From the NCBI GenBank assembly GCA_020637215.1, contig JACJWI010000008.1:1-64000 (forward strand): a stretch of DNA of 64,000 nucleotides. Direction: 5' to 3'. Within the stretch, counting starts at the first letter, position 1. Each line of letters begins with the position of its first letter. Shown piece by piece: positions 56,086-64,000 of this stretch. The notes under the pieces were generated by a model, which had not been told where the DNA came from, searched no databases, and saw only the letters and a program-made list of their open reading frames with translations. Both the position numbers and the translations under genes were made by a program. This stretch comes from Microthrixaceae bacterium. Its GTDB lineage: Bacteria > Actinomycetota > Acidimicrobiia > Acidimicrobiales > Microtrichaceae.

Positions 56086-56134
56086 GTTTGTAGTGCGAGA
56101 TCCAGGCGTTCGCCTGGATCTCGCACTACAGAAC
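56086..56134. repeat. ~50-bp palindromic repeat, family A, copy 4
   Basis: Same element as at 27713 but one base short in the left outer arm (GTTTGTAG instead of GTTCTGTAG). It sits in the divergent region between arsR and the P450 gene, next to the operator palindromes. Confidence 0.9.
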
Positions 56135-56203
56135 ATGGGGGCCGTTGAGGTTTTGTCTAGCTCTTGGTAGAAAAACGGCACCCACGTTGACTGGAGGCCG
56201 ACG

Positions 56204-57430
56204 ATGCCTGTCCCCGTACCCCCCGGCTACGACCTGACCGACCCCGACATCTACGCCAACGCCGTGCCGCTGGCCGAGTACGCCTGGCTCCGACGCTCCG
56301 CTCCGGTCTTCTGGAACGCGCAGACCGTGGAGGAGTCCAGCTTCGACGACGGTGGGCTCTGGGTCGTCTCCCGCCACGCGGACGTCAAGGCCATCTCGTG
56401 CGCGCGCAGCGGCTGGTCGAGCGAGGAGAACACCGCCATCGTCAAGTTCGACGGCAAGACCGTCGGCTACCAGGAGCGCCACATCCAGAAGGGCATGCTC
56501 CTCAACATGGACGAACCCCGCCACACCCGGGTGCGCGGCGTGGTGTCGCGCGGGGTGTTCACCCCCCGGGGCGTCGCCCGCATCGAGGGGATGCTCCAGG
56601 AGATGGCGACCCAGATCGTGCTGTCGGCACGGGACAAGGGCACCGGCGACTTCGTCGACGACATCGCGTGCGAGCTCCCCCTGCAGGCCATCGCCGAGCT
56701 CGTCGGCTTCCCCCAGGAGGACCGCCGCAAGATCTTCGACTGGTCCAACGAGATGATGGCCTACGACGATCCCGACTTCGACGTCGACCCGGCCCAGGCC
56801 GCAGCCGAGATCCTCGGGTATGCGGCCGAGATGGGCGAGGACCGCAAGCGCAACCCCCGGGAGGACATCGTCACGCGGCTCGTCGCCGCCGCCGACGAGG
56901 AGGTCGTCTCCTCCGAGGAGTTCGCGTTCTTCGTGCTGCTGCTGGCGGTGGCCGGCAACGAGACCACCCGCAACGCGATCAGCCACGGCATGCAGGCGTT
57001 CTTCGACAACCCGGAGCAGTGGGAGCGCTACAAGGCCGAGCGCCCGTCGACCACGGCGGACGAGGTCGTGCGCTGGGGGACGCCGGTGCAGATGTTCCAG
57101 CGCACCGCCACCGAGGACACCGAGGTGGGCGGACAGGCCATCGCCGCGGGTCAGCGGGTCGGCCTGCTGTACGGGTCGGCGAACTACGACGAGACGGTCT
57201 TCGACGAGCCGAACCGGTTCGACATCTTCCGCGACCCGAACCCGCACGTCGGGTTCGGCGGGGGCGGCGTGCACTTCTGCCCGGGCTCGCACCTGGCCAA
57301 GCTCGAGATCGACCTGATGTTCAACGCGATCGCCGACAACATCCCCGACATCGCGCCCGCCGGCCCCCAGCGCCGGCTCCGCTCGGGTTGGCTGAACGGG
57401 ATCAAGGAGATGCCGGTTGCCTATCGCTGA
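56204..57430 (+). CDS. Cytochrome P450 (CYP125/CYP142-like)
   Basis: 408 aa from ATG 56204, six bases after GGAGG. PPGYDLTDPDIYA at the start, I-helix AVAGNETTRN (~250), ExxR in DEVVRW (~287), haem loop GFGGGGVHFCPGSHLA with Cys 359. The general pattern resembles bacterial sterol/steroid or fatty-acid P450s of the CYP125/142 type. Soluble monooxygenase needing ferredoxin partners not seen here. The following membrane protein overlaps its 3' end, so co-transcribed. Confidence 0.87.
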   Translation: MPVPVPPGYDLTDPDIYANAVPLAEYAWLRRSAPVFWNAQTVEESSFDDGGLWVVSRHADVKAISCARSGWSSEENTAIVKFDGKTVGYQERHIQKGMLLNMDEPRHTRVRGVVSRGVFTPRGVARIEGMLQEMATQIVLSARDKGTGDFVDDIACELPLQAIAELVGFPQEDRRKIFDWSNEMMAYDDPDFDVDPAQAAAEILGYAAEMGEDRKRNPREDIVTRLVAAADEEVVSSEEFAFFVLLLAVAGNETTRNAISHGMQAFFDNPEQWERYKAERPSTTADEVVRWGTPVQMFQRTATEDTEVGGQAIAAGQRVGLLYGSANYDETVFDEPNRFDIFRDPNPHVGFGGGGVHFCPGSHLAKLEIDLMFNAIADNIPDIAPAGPQRRLRSGWLNGIKEMPVAYR

Positions 57431-58025
57431 CGCGAGCCGCGACCGCCCACGACCCGATGACACCGTCGCGGAGCGACGCGATGACACCGTCGCGGAGCGA
57501 CCCGACGACACCGCCGCGGAACGACCCGACACCCGGGCGGCCGAGATCCTGCTCGAGCGCTGGCCGTCGGCCCGGCCCTTCGTGGTCGTCGGAGCGGCCG
57601 CCGTCGCGGCCGGCGGCGCGGTCGCGGCGGTGACCCGTCCGACGGGGTTCGAGCTCGGACCCTGGCTCGCCGCGTTCCTGGTGCTGGTGGGCGGGGTGGC
57701 CCAGATCGCCCTCGGCGCCGGGCAGGCGTGGGTCGCCGACCGGCTCCCCGACACCGGGACGGTCCGGGCCGAGCTGACCATCTGGAACATCGGCCTGGCG
57801 GCGACCATGGCAGGGAGCCTGCTCCCGGCCCCGCTGCTCACGGCCCTCGGCGCAGTGGCCGTGCTGATCGCGCTGGCTCTGTTCCTGTCCGCGACGCGGC
57901 CCCACCACGACGCGGCCGAGCCCGTGGCGCCCCGATGGGCCCGGATCCTCTATCCGCTCGGCATCGTCGTGGTGCTCATCAGCACGCCGATCGGCCTGGT
58001 CCTGTCCTGGACCCGCCACGGCTGA
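57417..58025 (+). CDS. Membrane protein of unknown function with N-terminal octapeptide repeat
   Basis: 202 aa from TTG 57417, overlapping the P450 gene by 14 bases. The first 40 residues contain three units of DDTVAER(R/P) from a 24-bp tandem repeat; then about four or five hydrophobic helices (RPFVVVGAAAVAAGGAVAAV, WLAAFLVLVGGVAQIALGAGQ in part, TIWNIGLAATMAGSLLPAP, GAVAVLIALALFLSA, LYPLGIVVVLISTPIGLVL). Not recognised. Overlap suggests a link with the P450. Confidence 0.65.
   Translation: MPIADASRDRPRPDDTVAERRDDTVAERPDDTAAERPDTRAAEILLERWPSARPFVVVGAAAVAAGGAVAAVTRPTGFELGPWLAAFLVLVGGVAQIALGAGQAWVADRLPDTGTVRAELTIWNIGLAATMAGSLLPAPLLTALGAVAVLIALALFLSATRPHHDAAEPVAPRWARILYPLGIVVVLISTPIGLVLSWTRHG
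57456..57527. repeat. 24-bp in-frame tandem repeat (three units)
   Basis: Units at 57456, 57480 and 57504 (core GATGACACCGTCGCGGAGCG, the third with three changes) encode DDTVAERR, DDTVAERP and DDTAAERP. Third example in the window of a short in-frame tandem repeat near a protein N-terminus. Confidence 0.9.
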
Positions 58026-58084
58026 CCGCGAGCATCCCGTCCCGCATCATCCTCGAGCCCTTCGGATCGGGCCCGATCAGGAGC

Positions 58085-58792
58085 TCAGGACGCGGGACGT
58101 TGCAGCGTCAGCCGACCGCTCCCCGCCGATCCGCCGGTGCCGTCCTGTTCGGGAGCACCGACGCGGATCCGCAGGCAGCACTCGGCCCGCGCCGGATCCC
58201 GGGCGACGAGCTCCTCGACGTGCACGTCGGTGCCCTCGACCAGGCCCTCGGCGATACCGAGGTGCAGGGAGCAGACGGTGTCGCGGGCGTCGATCGCCGT
58301 GGTGGCGAAGGGGCAGTTGTGCAGAACCATGTCGACACCGCCGTCGACCTCGCGGATCTCGGGATCGAACCCCTGGCGGGCCATGGCCACGCCGATGTCG
58401 GCCACGACGTCGCCCGACGGCGTGGCCACCCGCAGTCGATCCGCGGCGCGCCGGCCGACTTCCTCGGGGGTCTGACCGGTCGTGATGATCTCCGCCAGCA
58501 GGTGGCTGAGCTGCTCGTATGGTCCGTTGTTGCCCCACTGGTCCTTGGCGACCGGGTTGATCACGTACTCGAACGGCGGACGTCCGCGACCCACCGGAGG
58601 AGCCTTGCGCTCGACCACCAGGTCAGCATCGACCAGCCGGGCCAGGTGCTGTCGGATCGCGTTGTGGTTCAGCGCGAACCGGTCGGTCAGCTCGCTCACC
58701 CCCAGAGCGCGGTCCGACTCGGAGATGAGCGAGAAGATGGCGTGCCGGGTCGGGTCCCCCAGCGCCCGGGCCTGCTGTTGGAGTGTGGTCAT
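58085..58792 (-). CDS. SufR-like helix-turn-helix regulator with predicted Fe-S site
   Basis: 235 aa. Winged helix at ~8-65 (ARALGDPTRHAIFSLISESD, LNHNAIRQHLARLVDADLV) with the GRGRPPFEY wing. The C-terminal half has Cys 160 (HNCPF), Cys 174 (VCSLH) and Cys 205/206 (ECCLR), a layout much like the cluster ligands of SufR. It would sense Fe-S status or NO through a [Fe-S] cluster and repress its targets. A 16-bp pseudo-palindrome 42 bases before its start recurs in front of sufB, supporting autoregulation and control of suf. It is divergent to the DUF488 gene run. Confidence 0.82.
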   Translation of the reverse strand: MTTLQQQARALGDPTRHAIFSLISESDRALGVSELTDRFALNHNAIRQHLARLVDADLVVERKAPPVGRGRPPFEYVINPVAKDQWGNNGPYEQLSHLLAEIITTGQTPEEVGRRAADRLRVATPSGDVVADIGVAMARQGFDPEIREVDGGVDMVLHNCPFATTAIDARDTVCSLHLGIAEGLVEGTDVHVEELVARDPARAECCLRIRVGAPEQDGTGGSAGSGRLTLQRPAS

Positions 58793-58834
58793 GGCTGCTC
58801 CCGGTGGCCGGCTCTCGGACCGAACGGCACAACT

Positions 58835-58850
58835 TCTAGCCTAGACTAGA
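58835..58850. promoter_or_regulatory. Candidate SufR-type operator, site 1
   Basis: TCTAGCCTAGACTAGA, followed by GAAAAG. Half-sites TCTAG/CTAGA around a six-base centre. It is in the divergent region between the regulator and the DUF488 run, and identical to the site before sufB at 15 of 16 positions. Confidence 0.75.
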
Positions 58851-58944
58851 GAAAAGAAAGCACGACGTGAAGGAGCCTGCGAGCAGGACGCCGCCATCAC
58901 GACGGAAGCCGGAGGCTCGCAGACGTAGAGTCGGAGGTGACCCC

Positions 58945-59313
58945 ATGGACGTCGAACTCGAGCGCATCTACGACGCCGGCCCCCGCACCGGTCCGAGACA
59001 CCGCGTGCTCGTCGACCGCCTGTGGCCCCGAGGGATCTCCAAGGCGAAGGCTGACCTCGACGAGTGGCTCAAGGACGTGGCGCCGAGCACCGAGCTGCGC
59101 CGCTGGTACGGCCACGACGTCGATCTCTTCGACGAGTTCCGCCGCCGCTACCGAGACGAGCTCGGTCGACCGCCGGCCGCCGACGCGCTGGCGGCGCTCG
59201 CAGAGACCGCCGAGGGCGACGGCGTCCTGCTGCTCACCGCCACCCGCGACGTCGAGCACTCGGGCGCCATCGTGTTGGAGCAGGTCCTGACCGGTCTGCG
59301 CGGCGCGCGCTGA
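58945..59313 (+). CDS. DUF488 (YeaO-like) protein
   Basis: 122 aa from ATG 58945 (MDVELERIYDAGP), seven bases after GGAGG. Family motif DAGPRTGPRHRVLVDRLWPRG at ~10-30 and WLKDVAPSTELRRWYGHD at ~40-57. Small cytoplasmic protein of unsettled function found near Fe-S, nitrogen oxide or metal stress genes. First gene of the plus-strand run behind operator site 1. Confidence 0.88.
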   Translation: MDVELERIYDAGPRTGPRHRVLVDRLWPRGISKAKADLDEWLKDVAPSTELRRWYGHDVDLFDEFRRRYRDELGRPPAADALAALAETAEGDGVLLLTATRDVEHSGAIVLEQVLTGLRGAR

Positions 59314-59327
59314 CACCGGAGGTCACG

Positions 59328-59663
59328 ATGCCCGCCGAGACCCACCAGTTCATCGAGGACCTCGACGTCGACAAGGTCCTGGAGCTGCTCGTCATCCTGG
59401 TCGGAGTCGACGCCGAGCCAACCGACGATCCCGGCGGGATCGACCTGGGGCCGCTCGGGCTCGACGACGACGGCGCCGTCCTCCACCTCTGGGATGCGGT
59501 GGCCGAGGAGTACGGCGAGCGCTCGGTCGGAGAGCTCGATCTGGACGACGAGCCACCGGCCACCCTCGGCGAGTTGGCCGAGCTGTTCCACCTGGCGTTG
59601 CGGGGCGACCCGGAGCCCGGGCCGCCCCACGACGGGGGCGCTGCGCCCCGTCAGCAACGGTGA
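59328..59663 (+). CDS. Small acidic acyl-carrier-like protein without the serine
   Basis: 111 aa from ATG 59328 with CCGGAGG six bases before. Highly acidic; FIEDLDVDKVLELLVIL, DLGPLGLDDDGAVLHLWDAVAEEYG and TLGELAELFHLAL recall the helices of acyl carrier proteins. The phosphopantetheine motif GxDS is replaced by GLDDDGA, so it could not carry a 4'-phosphopantetheine there. May serve as a protein-docking partner. Its stop overlaps the start of the membrane protein gene (GTGA). Similarity is by eye. Confidence 0.6.
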   Translation: MPAETHQFIEDLDVDKVLELLVILVGVDAEPTDDPGGIDLGPLGLDDDGAVLHLWDAVAEEYGERSVGELDLDDEPPATLGELAELFHLALRGDPEPGPPHDGGAAPRQQR

Positions 59664-60997
59664 GTCCGGAGGAATCGCCCGAACCCTCCGGCGACGACGC
59701 CGGCCCCACGGGCGCCCGCGCCCGGACCGCCGCCCGATCCGCCACCCGATCCGGTCGCGATCGACCCGATCCCGCCGACCGGGTCCGGCGATCCCACGCC
59801 CAGACCCGCACCACGATCAGGTTCGCCCTGGCCTTCTTCGCTGCGGCCGCGCTGGCCGCGGCGTGGGACCACGGACGCTGGCTCCCGCTGCACCTCTTCC
59901 TGGTCGGCGGCGTCGTCCTGGCGATCAGCGGGGTGTCGCTGATGCTGACCGTGACCTGGTCGGCCGCGCCGGCCCCACCCGACCGCTGGGTGACGATCCA
60001 GCGCACACTGATCATCGTCGGCGCCGCCGGTGTCGGCATCGGCCGCACGGCGGACGTTCCCGCGGCGGTCGCGGTGACGGGAACTGCGTTCCTCCTCGGG
60101 CTGCTCGCACTGGCCGGGCTCCTGGCGTGGACGATCCGACGGGGACCCAAGCGGCGCTTCGATGCCGCGGTCGCCGCCTACCTGGCTGCCGTGGCCGCCG
60201 GCGTCGTCGGCGTGGGCCTGGGCGTGACCATGGCCCTGGACTCCCCCACCCTCCCGCTGCGGTCGGCGCACGCGACCGCAAACCTGCTCGGCCTGGTGGG
60301 CCTGACCATCGGCGGCACCCTGCCCTTCTTCGCCGCGACCGTCGGACGGTCCAAGATGGCTCGCCACACCACCCCCCGACGGCTGGCAGTCACCCTGGCC
60401 TGGCAGGTGGCCATGGTGGCCGCTGCGGTCATCTCGCTGGCCCTCGACGTGGCGACCGTCCCGTCTGTCGCCCTCGTCGGCTACGCCGTCGGGATCCTGG
60501 TCATCCTCGCCTGGATGCCCCGGCCGACCCGGCGCCAGTGGACCTGGGCCGGCCCGAGGCTGGTGGCGCTGTGGCTGGGCGGGTTCTGGTGGTGCGCCGC
60601 GGTCGTCGCCACCGCGGTCGACGCCGCCACCGGCACCGCGGTGCTCGACGGCCGCTGGCTCGTCATCATGGTGCTCGCCGGGTACGGGCAGATCGCCTGG
60701 GGGTCGCTGGCATACCTGCTGCCGATGCTGCGCGGCGGCGGGCCCGACCAGCTCAGCGACGGCTTCGCCACCACCCGATCCTGGCCCGGCCTGGTCGCGA
60801 TCAACGTGGCCGGCGTCGCCGTGGCCGTCGCGGTGACCCCGGTCGCGGTGGCCGCGGTCGCCGTGTGGCTGCTCGACGCCGCGGTGCGAGCCGCCCGGGT
60901 CGGCACCAGCCGGGCCGAACGGCAAGCCACCGAACCGTCCAGCACCGGACCATCCACCACCGAGACATCCAGCATCAGGCCATCCACCGAGGAGTGA
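59660..60997 (+). CDS. Polytopic membrane protein, haem-copper-oxidase/NnrS-like
   Basis: 445 aa from GTG 59660. After a charged ~55-residue head there are about 11-12 hydrophobic helices to residue ~420 and a Ser/Thr tail. A few His lie in or near helices (DHGRW, LPLHLFLVGG, RSAHATANLLG), in positions that suggest haem or metal ligands. It recalls the membrane domains attached to actinobacterial copper nitrite reductases and NnrS-like proteins linked to nitric oxide. Together with the NuoF-like gene downstream (one base gap) it may form a membrane redox unit. Family assignment is tentative. Confidence 0.55.
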   Translation: MSPEESPEPSGDDAGPTGARARTAARSATRSGRDRPDPADRVRRSHAQTRTTIRFALAFFAAAALAAAWDHGRWLPLHLFLVGGVVLAISGVSLMLTVTWSAAPAPPDRWVTIQRTLIIVGAAGVGIGRTADVPAAVAVTGTAFLLGLLALAGLLAWTIRRGPKRRFDAAVAAYLAAVAAGVVGVGLGVTMALDSPTLPLRSAHATANLLGLVGLTIGGTLPFFAATVGRSKMARHTTPRRLAVTLAWQVAMVAAAVISLALDVATVPSVALVGYAVGILVILAWMPRPTRRQWTWAGPRLVALWLGGFWWCAAVVATAVDAATGTAVLDGRWLVIMVLAGYGQIAWGSLAYLLPMLRGGGPDQLSDGFATTRSWPGLVAINVAGVAVAVAVTPVAVAAVAVWLLDAAVRAARVGTSRAERQATEPSSTGPSTTETSSIRPSTEE

Positions 60998-60998
60998 C

Positions 60999-62384
60999 AT
61001 GGGCACCTACCTGCTTCCCGCCGAGCCGATCACGTCGATCGACCAGTACCTCGCGACCGACGTCGGCGGCGCGGGCGTCGAGGCCGCCATGCGACTCGGA
61101 CCCGCCGCCACGATCGACGCCATCACCGAATCGGGCCTGCGGGGCCGCGGCGGCGGAGGCTTCCCGACCGGCCGCAAGTGGGCGGGGATCGCCGCCCAGA
61201 CCGGGTCGCGCCGCTACCTGGTCGTCAACGGCGCCGAGGGCGAGCCGGGGACGTTCAAGGACCGGGCGCTTCTCCGCGCCAACCCGTACCAGGTGGTCGA
61301 GGGGCTGATCGTCGCCGCGTTCGCGGTGGGGGCCGTCGAGGCCTACGTCGGCATCAAGGGGTCCTTCGAGCGGGAGATCGAGGCGTTCACACGGGCCGTG
61401 CAGGAGTTCCAGACCGCCGGGATCTGCACCGACTGCACCGTCAACATCGTCGCCGGTCCCGACGAGTACCTCTTCGGCGAAGAGAAGGCGATGCTCGAGG
61501 TGATCGAGGGCAAGCCCCCGCTACCGCGGTGGTTCCCGCCCTACGAGCACGGGCTGTTCGCCGCGTCCCCCCAGGAGGGCTGGGAGGCCGGCCCCCACGG
61601 GCCCGACCGACGCACCGACGAACCAAACCCCACGCTGGTCAACAACATCGAGACCCTGGCGAACGTGGCGCCGATCCTGGTCCACGGCACCGACTGGTTC
61701 CGTTCGATGGGCACCGCGGAGTCGCCCGGCAACGTGATCGTCACCGTCGTCGGCGACGTCATCGCCCCCGACGTCGGCGAGATCGAGCTCGGCACCCCGC
61801 TGGGCGCGACGATCGACGCCGTCGGCAGCGGCGTCGCGCAGGGTCGATCGGTCAAGGCGGTGTTCTCCGGGGTGGCCAACCCCGTCGTCACCGGAGCCCA
61901 GCTGGACACGCCGGTCAGCTACGAGGGCTTCGCCGCGATCGGCAGCGGCATGGGCTCCGCCGGCTTCGTCGTTTACGACGACACCGCCTGCATGGTCGAC
62001 ACAGCGTACCAGCTGTCACGGTTCCTCGCCATCGAGTCCTGCGGGCAGTGCCCACCGTGCAAGCTCGGTTCCGGAGAGATCACCACGCACCTCGAGCGCA
62101 TCCAGACCGGGGTCGGCACCGACGACGACATCGCCCGGATCGGCGGCTGGCTGGAGCGGGTCACCGACGGCAGCCGATGCTTCCTGGCCACCGAGGAGCA
62201 GCGGCTCGTCTCCAGCGTGCTGCGGGCGTTCCCCGAGGAGTTCGCCGCCCACATCGAACAGCGGTCCTGCCCGCAGGAGCGACCCCGGCCGATGCCCAAG
62301 CTGGTCGACCTCGCCGACGGTCGCGCCACCTACGACGAGACGTTCTGGCGCAAGCGCCCTGACTGGACCTACGAACCCGAGTGA
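60999..62384 (+). CDS. Stand-alone NuoF-like flavo-iron-sulfur oxidoreductase
   Basis: 461 aa. NADH/FMN site: GLRGRGGGGFPTGRKW (~48-63) and NGAEGEPGTFKDR (~78-90); the SLBB ubiquitin-like fold ~245-320; 4Fe-4S ligands in ESCGQCPPCKLGS (~346-357) with the distant Cys in GSRCFLAT (~390). All NuoF essentials are kept, yet nuoE and nuoG are absent and the C-terminus is extended by ~40 residues. Likely takes electrons from NAD(P)H and hands them to the adjacent membrane protein or to a haemoglobin. Gap of one base with the upstream gene. Confidence 0.88.
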   Translation: MGTYLLPAEPITSIDQYLATDVGGAGVEAAMRLGPAATIDAITESGLRGRGGGGFPTGRKWAGIAAQTGSRRYLVVNGAEGEPGTFKDRALLRANPYQVVEGLIVAAFAVGAVEAYVGIKGSFEREIEAFTRAVQEFQTAGICTDCTVNIVAGPDEYLFGEEKAMLEVIEGKPPLPRWFPPYEHGLFAASPQEGWEAGPHGPDRRTDEPNPTLVNNIETLANVAPILVHGTDWFRSMGTAESPGNVIVTVVGDVIAPDVGEIELGTPLGATIDAVGSGVAQGRSVKAVFSGVANPVVTGAQLDTPVSYEGFAAIGSGMGSAGFVVYDDTACMVDTAYQLSRFLAIESCGQCPPCKLGSGEITTHLERIQTGVGTDDDIARIGGWLERVTDGSRCFLATEEQRLVSSVLRAFPEEFAAHIEQRSCPQERPRPMPKLVDLADGRATYDETFWRKRPDWTYEPE

Positions 62385-62423
62385 CCCGGCCCCCACGGCG
62401 GGGAGCCGGACCCACGCCGCCGA

Positions 62424-62843
62424 TCAGGTCCCGACGAGCTCGACCGGTTCGCCGATCAGCTGCTGGGAGTGCACCCGGGCCACGTTCGCGGCCAACTCCA
62501 GCGCGCCGTCCGCGGTCGGCCCGACCCACCCCGTCTGGACGGTCTCGCGGAACAGTCCGAGCCACCGCAGGAAGTGGGCGGGGGTGAACGGAACCTGCTG
62601 GTGGACCAGCGCATGGGCTCGGAACGGGTTCCCGGCGTATCCTGGGACTCCGAGCAGGACCCGACACCAGAACGCCGTCAGCTTGGGAAGGTGCTCGGAC
62701 CAGTCCACTCGGGCCACATCGTTGAACAAGGGGCCGAGCAGATCGTCCTGGGCCACATCGGCGTAGAAGCGACGGACCATCTCGGCGATCTCCTCGGGAG
62801 AGTCCAGATCCCGGGTCGGTTCCGGTCGTGGCGCGTCTCGCAT
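62424..62843 (-). CDS. Group III truncated haemoglobin
   Basis: 139 aa from ATG 62843 (MRDAPRPEPTRDLD). EMVRRFYADVAQDDLLGPLFNDV carries the B-helix Tyr; VDWSEHLPKLTAFWCRVLLG, YAGNPFRAHALVHQQVPFTPAHFLRWLGLFRET contain the E/F-helix and proximal His pattern of the trHbIII (P) group. Such globins bind O2 and NO and are thought to help with NO or peroxide stress. Divergent to sufB, sharing the region with operator site 2, and convergent with the NuoF-like gene. Confidence 0.88.
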   Translation of the reverse strand: MRDAPRPEPTRDLDSPEEIAEMVRRFYADVAQDDLLGPLFNDVARVDWSEHLPKLTAFWCRVLLGVPGYAGNPFRAHALVHQQVPFTPAHFLRWLGLFRETVQTGWVGPTADGALELAANVARVHSQQLIGEPVELVGT

Positions 62844-62879
62844 GGCGGGTTCCCTTCTCGGACGATTGTCACTGTTTTC

Positions 62880-62895
62880 TCTAGCCGAGACTAGA
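62880..62895. promoter_or_regulatory. Candidate SufR-type operator, site 2 (globin/sufB promoter region)
   Basis: TCTAGCCGAGACTAGA, preceded by GTTTTC. One base differs from site 1. Read on the other strand it is followed by GAGAAAA-like sequence as site 1 is. AT-rich TATATTAT just after it (62896-62903) may be a -10 element for sufB, so a bound repressor would block both divergent promoters. Confidence 0.75.
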
Positions 62896-62925
62896 TATAT
62901 TATCTCCCACGAACGAGGAGGCCAC

Positions 62926-64000
<1,075 letters not shown>

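Overview
The window is GC-rich DNA with dense genes on both strands. It looks like a chromosome segment of a free-living, mycolate-independent actinobacterium. The gene families fit the Acidimicrobiia/Ilumatobacter type best, but this is an inference from gene content only. Supporting content includes F420-type LLM oxidoreductases, a FadE34-like fused acyl-CoA dehydrogenase, a CYP125/142-like P450, an ECF42 sigma factor with its DGPF partner, many GTG/TTG starts, lipoproteins with lipoboxes, and a SUF system with a SufR-like regulator. I see no rRNA, tRNA, CRISPR array, integrase or transposase. No stretch over 300 bases is left without a gene.

Layout. 0-3.6 kb: the tail of an upstream gene, a UnbV-like FG-GAP/ASPIC protein, and a divergent UnbU-like membrane protein whose 3' part is broken by frameshifts. 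3.7-12.4 kb: a thiolase-like protein, an orphan sugar-type binding lipoprotein, a clavaminate-synthase-like oxygenase, an RpiR regulator, then a thiolase plus fused acyl-CoA dehydrogenase pair (acyl or side-chain beta-oxidation). 12.5-18.6 kb (minus strand): EamA exporter, MBL hydrolase, VanZ-RDD protein, TauD-like dioxygenase, ECF42 sigma factor and DGPF protein. 18.8-24 kb: an ABC-2 exporter pair, a DUF1269 protein, a mesaconyl-CoA-hydratase-like enzyme and an acyl-CoA ligase. 24.2-29.4 kb: two paralogous PKD lipoproteins, an LLM oxidoreductase and a PhoD phosphatase. 29.5-34.3 kb: three consecutive genes (carotenoid oxygenase, GGDEF protein, membrane-tethered sigma factor) that all keep near-normal length but carry many single-base frame breaks. 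34.5-47.4 kb: two alpha/beta hydrolases, two large c-di-GMP proteins, LLM and SDR oxidoreductases, alanine dehydrogenase, an orphan peptide-binding lipoprotein and a polysaccharide deacetylase. 47.5-58 kb: a UvrA paralogue, a GH79-like lipoprotein, enoyl-CoA hydratase, AraC-VOC, pirin, an ArsR-SRPBCC-maleylpyruvate-isomerase-like operon, and a P450 with a membrane protein.

58.1-64.0 kb is the most coherent unit. A SufR-like regulator stands divergent to a four-gene run (DUF488, small acidic acyl-carrier-like protein, polytopic membrane protein, stand-alone NuoF-like flavo-Fe-S protein). A group III truncated haemoglobin follows, divergent to sufB, which runs off the window. The two divergent promoter regions that bracket this unit each carry a nearly identical 16-bp pseudo-palindrome, which points to one Fe-S-responsive regulon.

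A second notable layer is non-coding. Four copies of one ~50-bp near-perfect palindrome, one perfect 54-bp palindrome of similar build, and a 60-bp tandem duplication all lie between genes. Several proteins also carry short in-frame tandem repeats near their N-termini.
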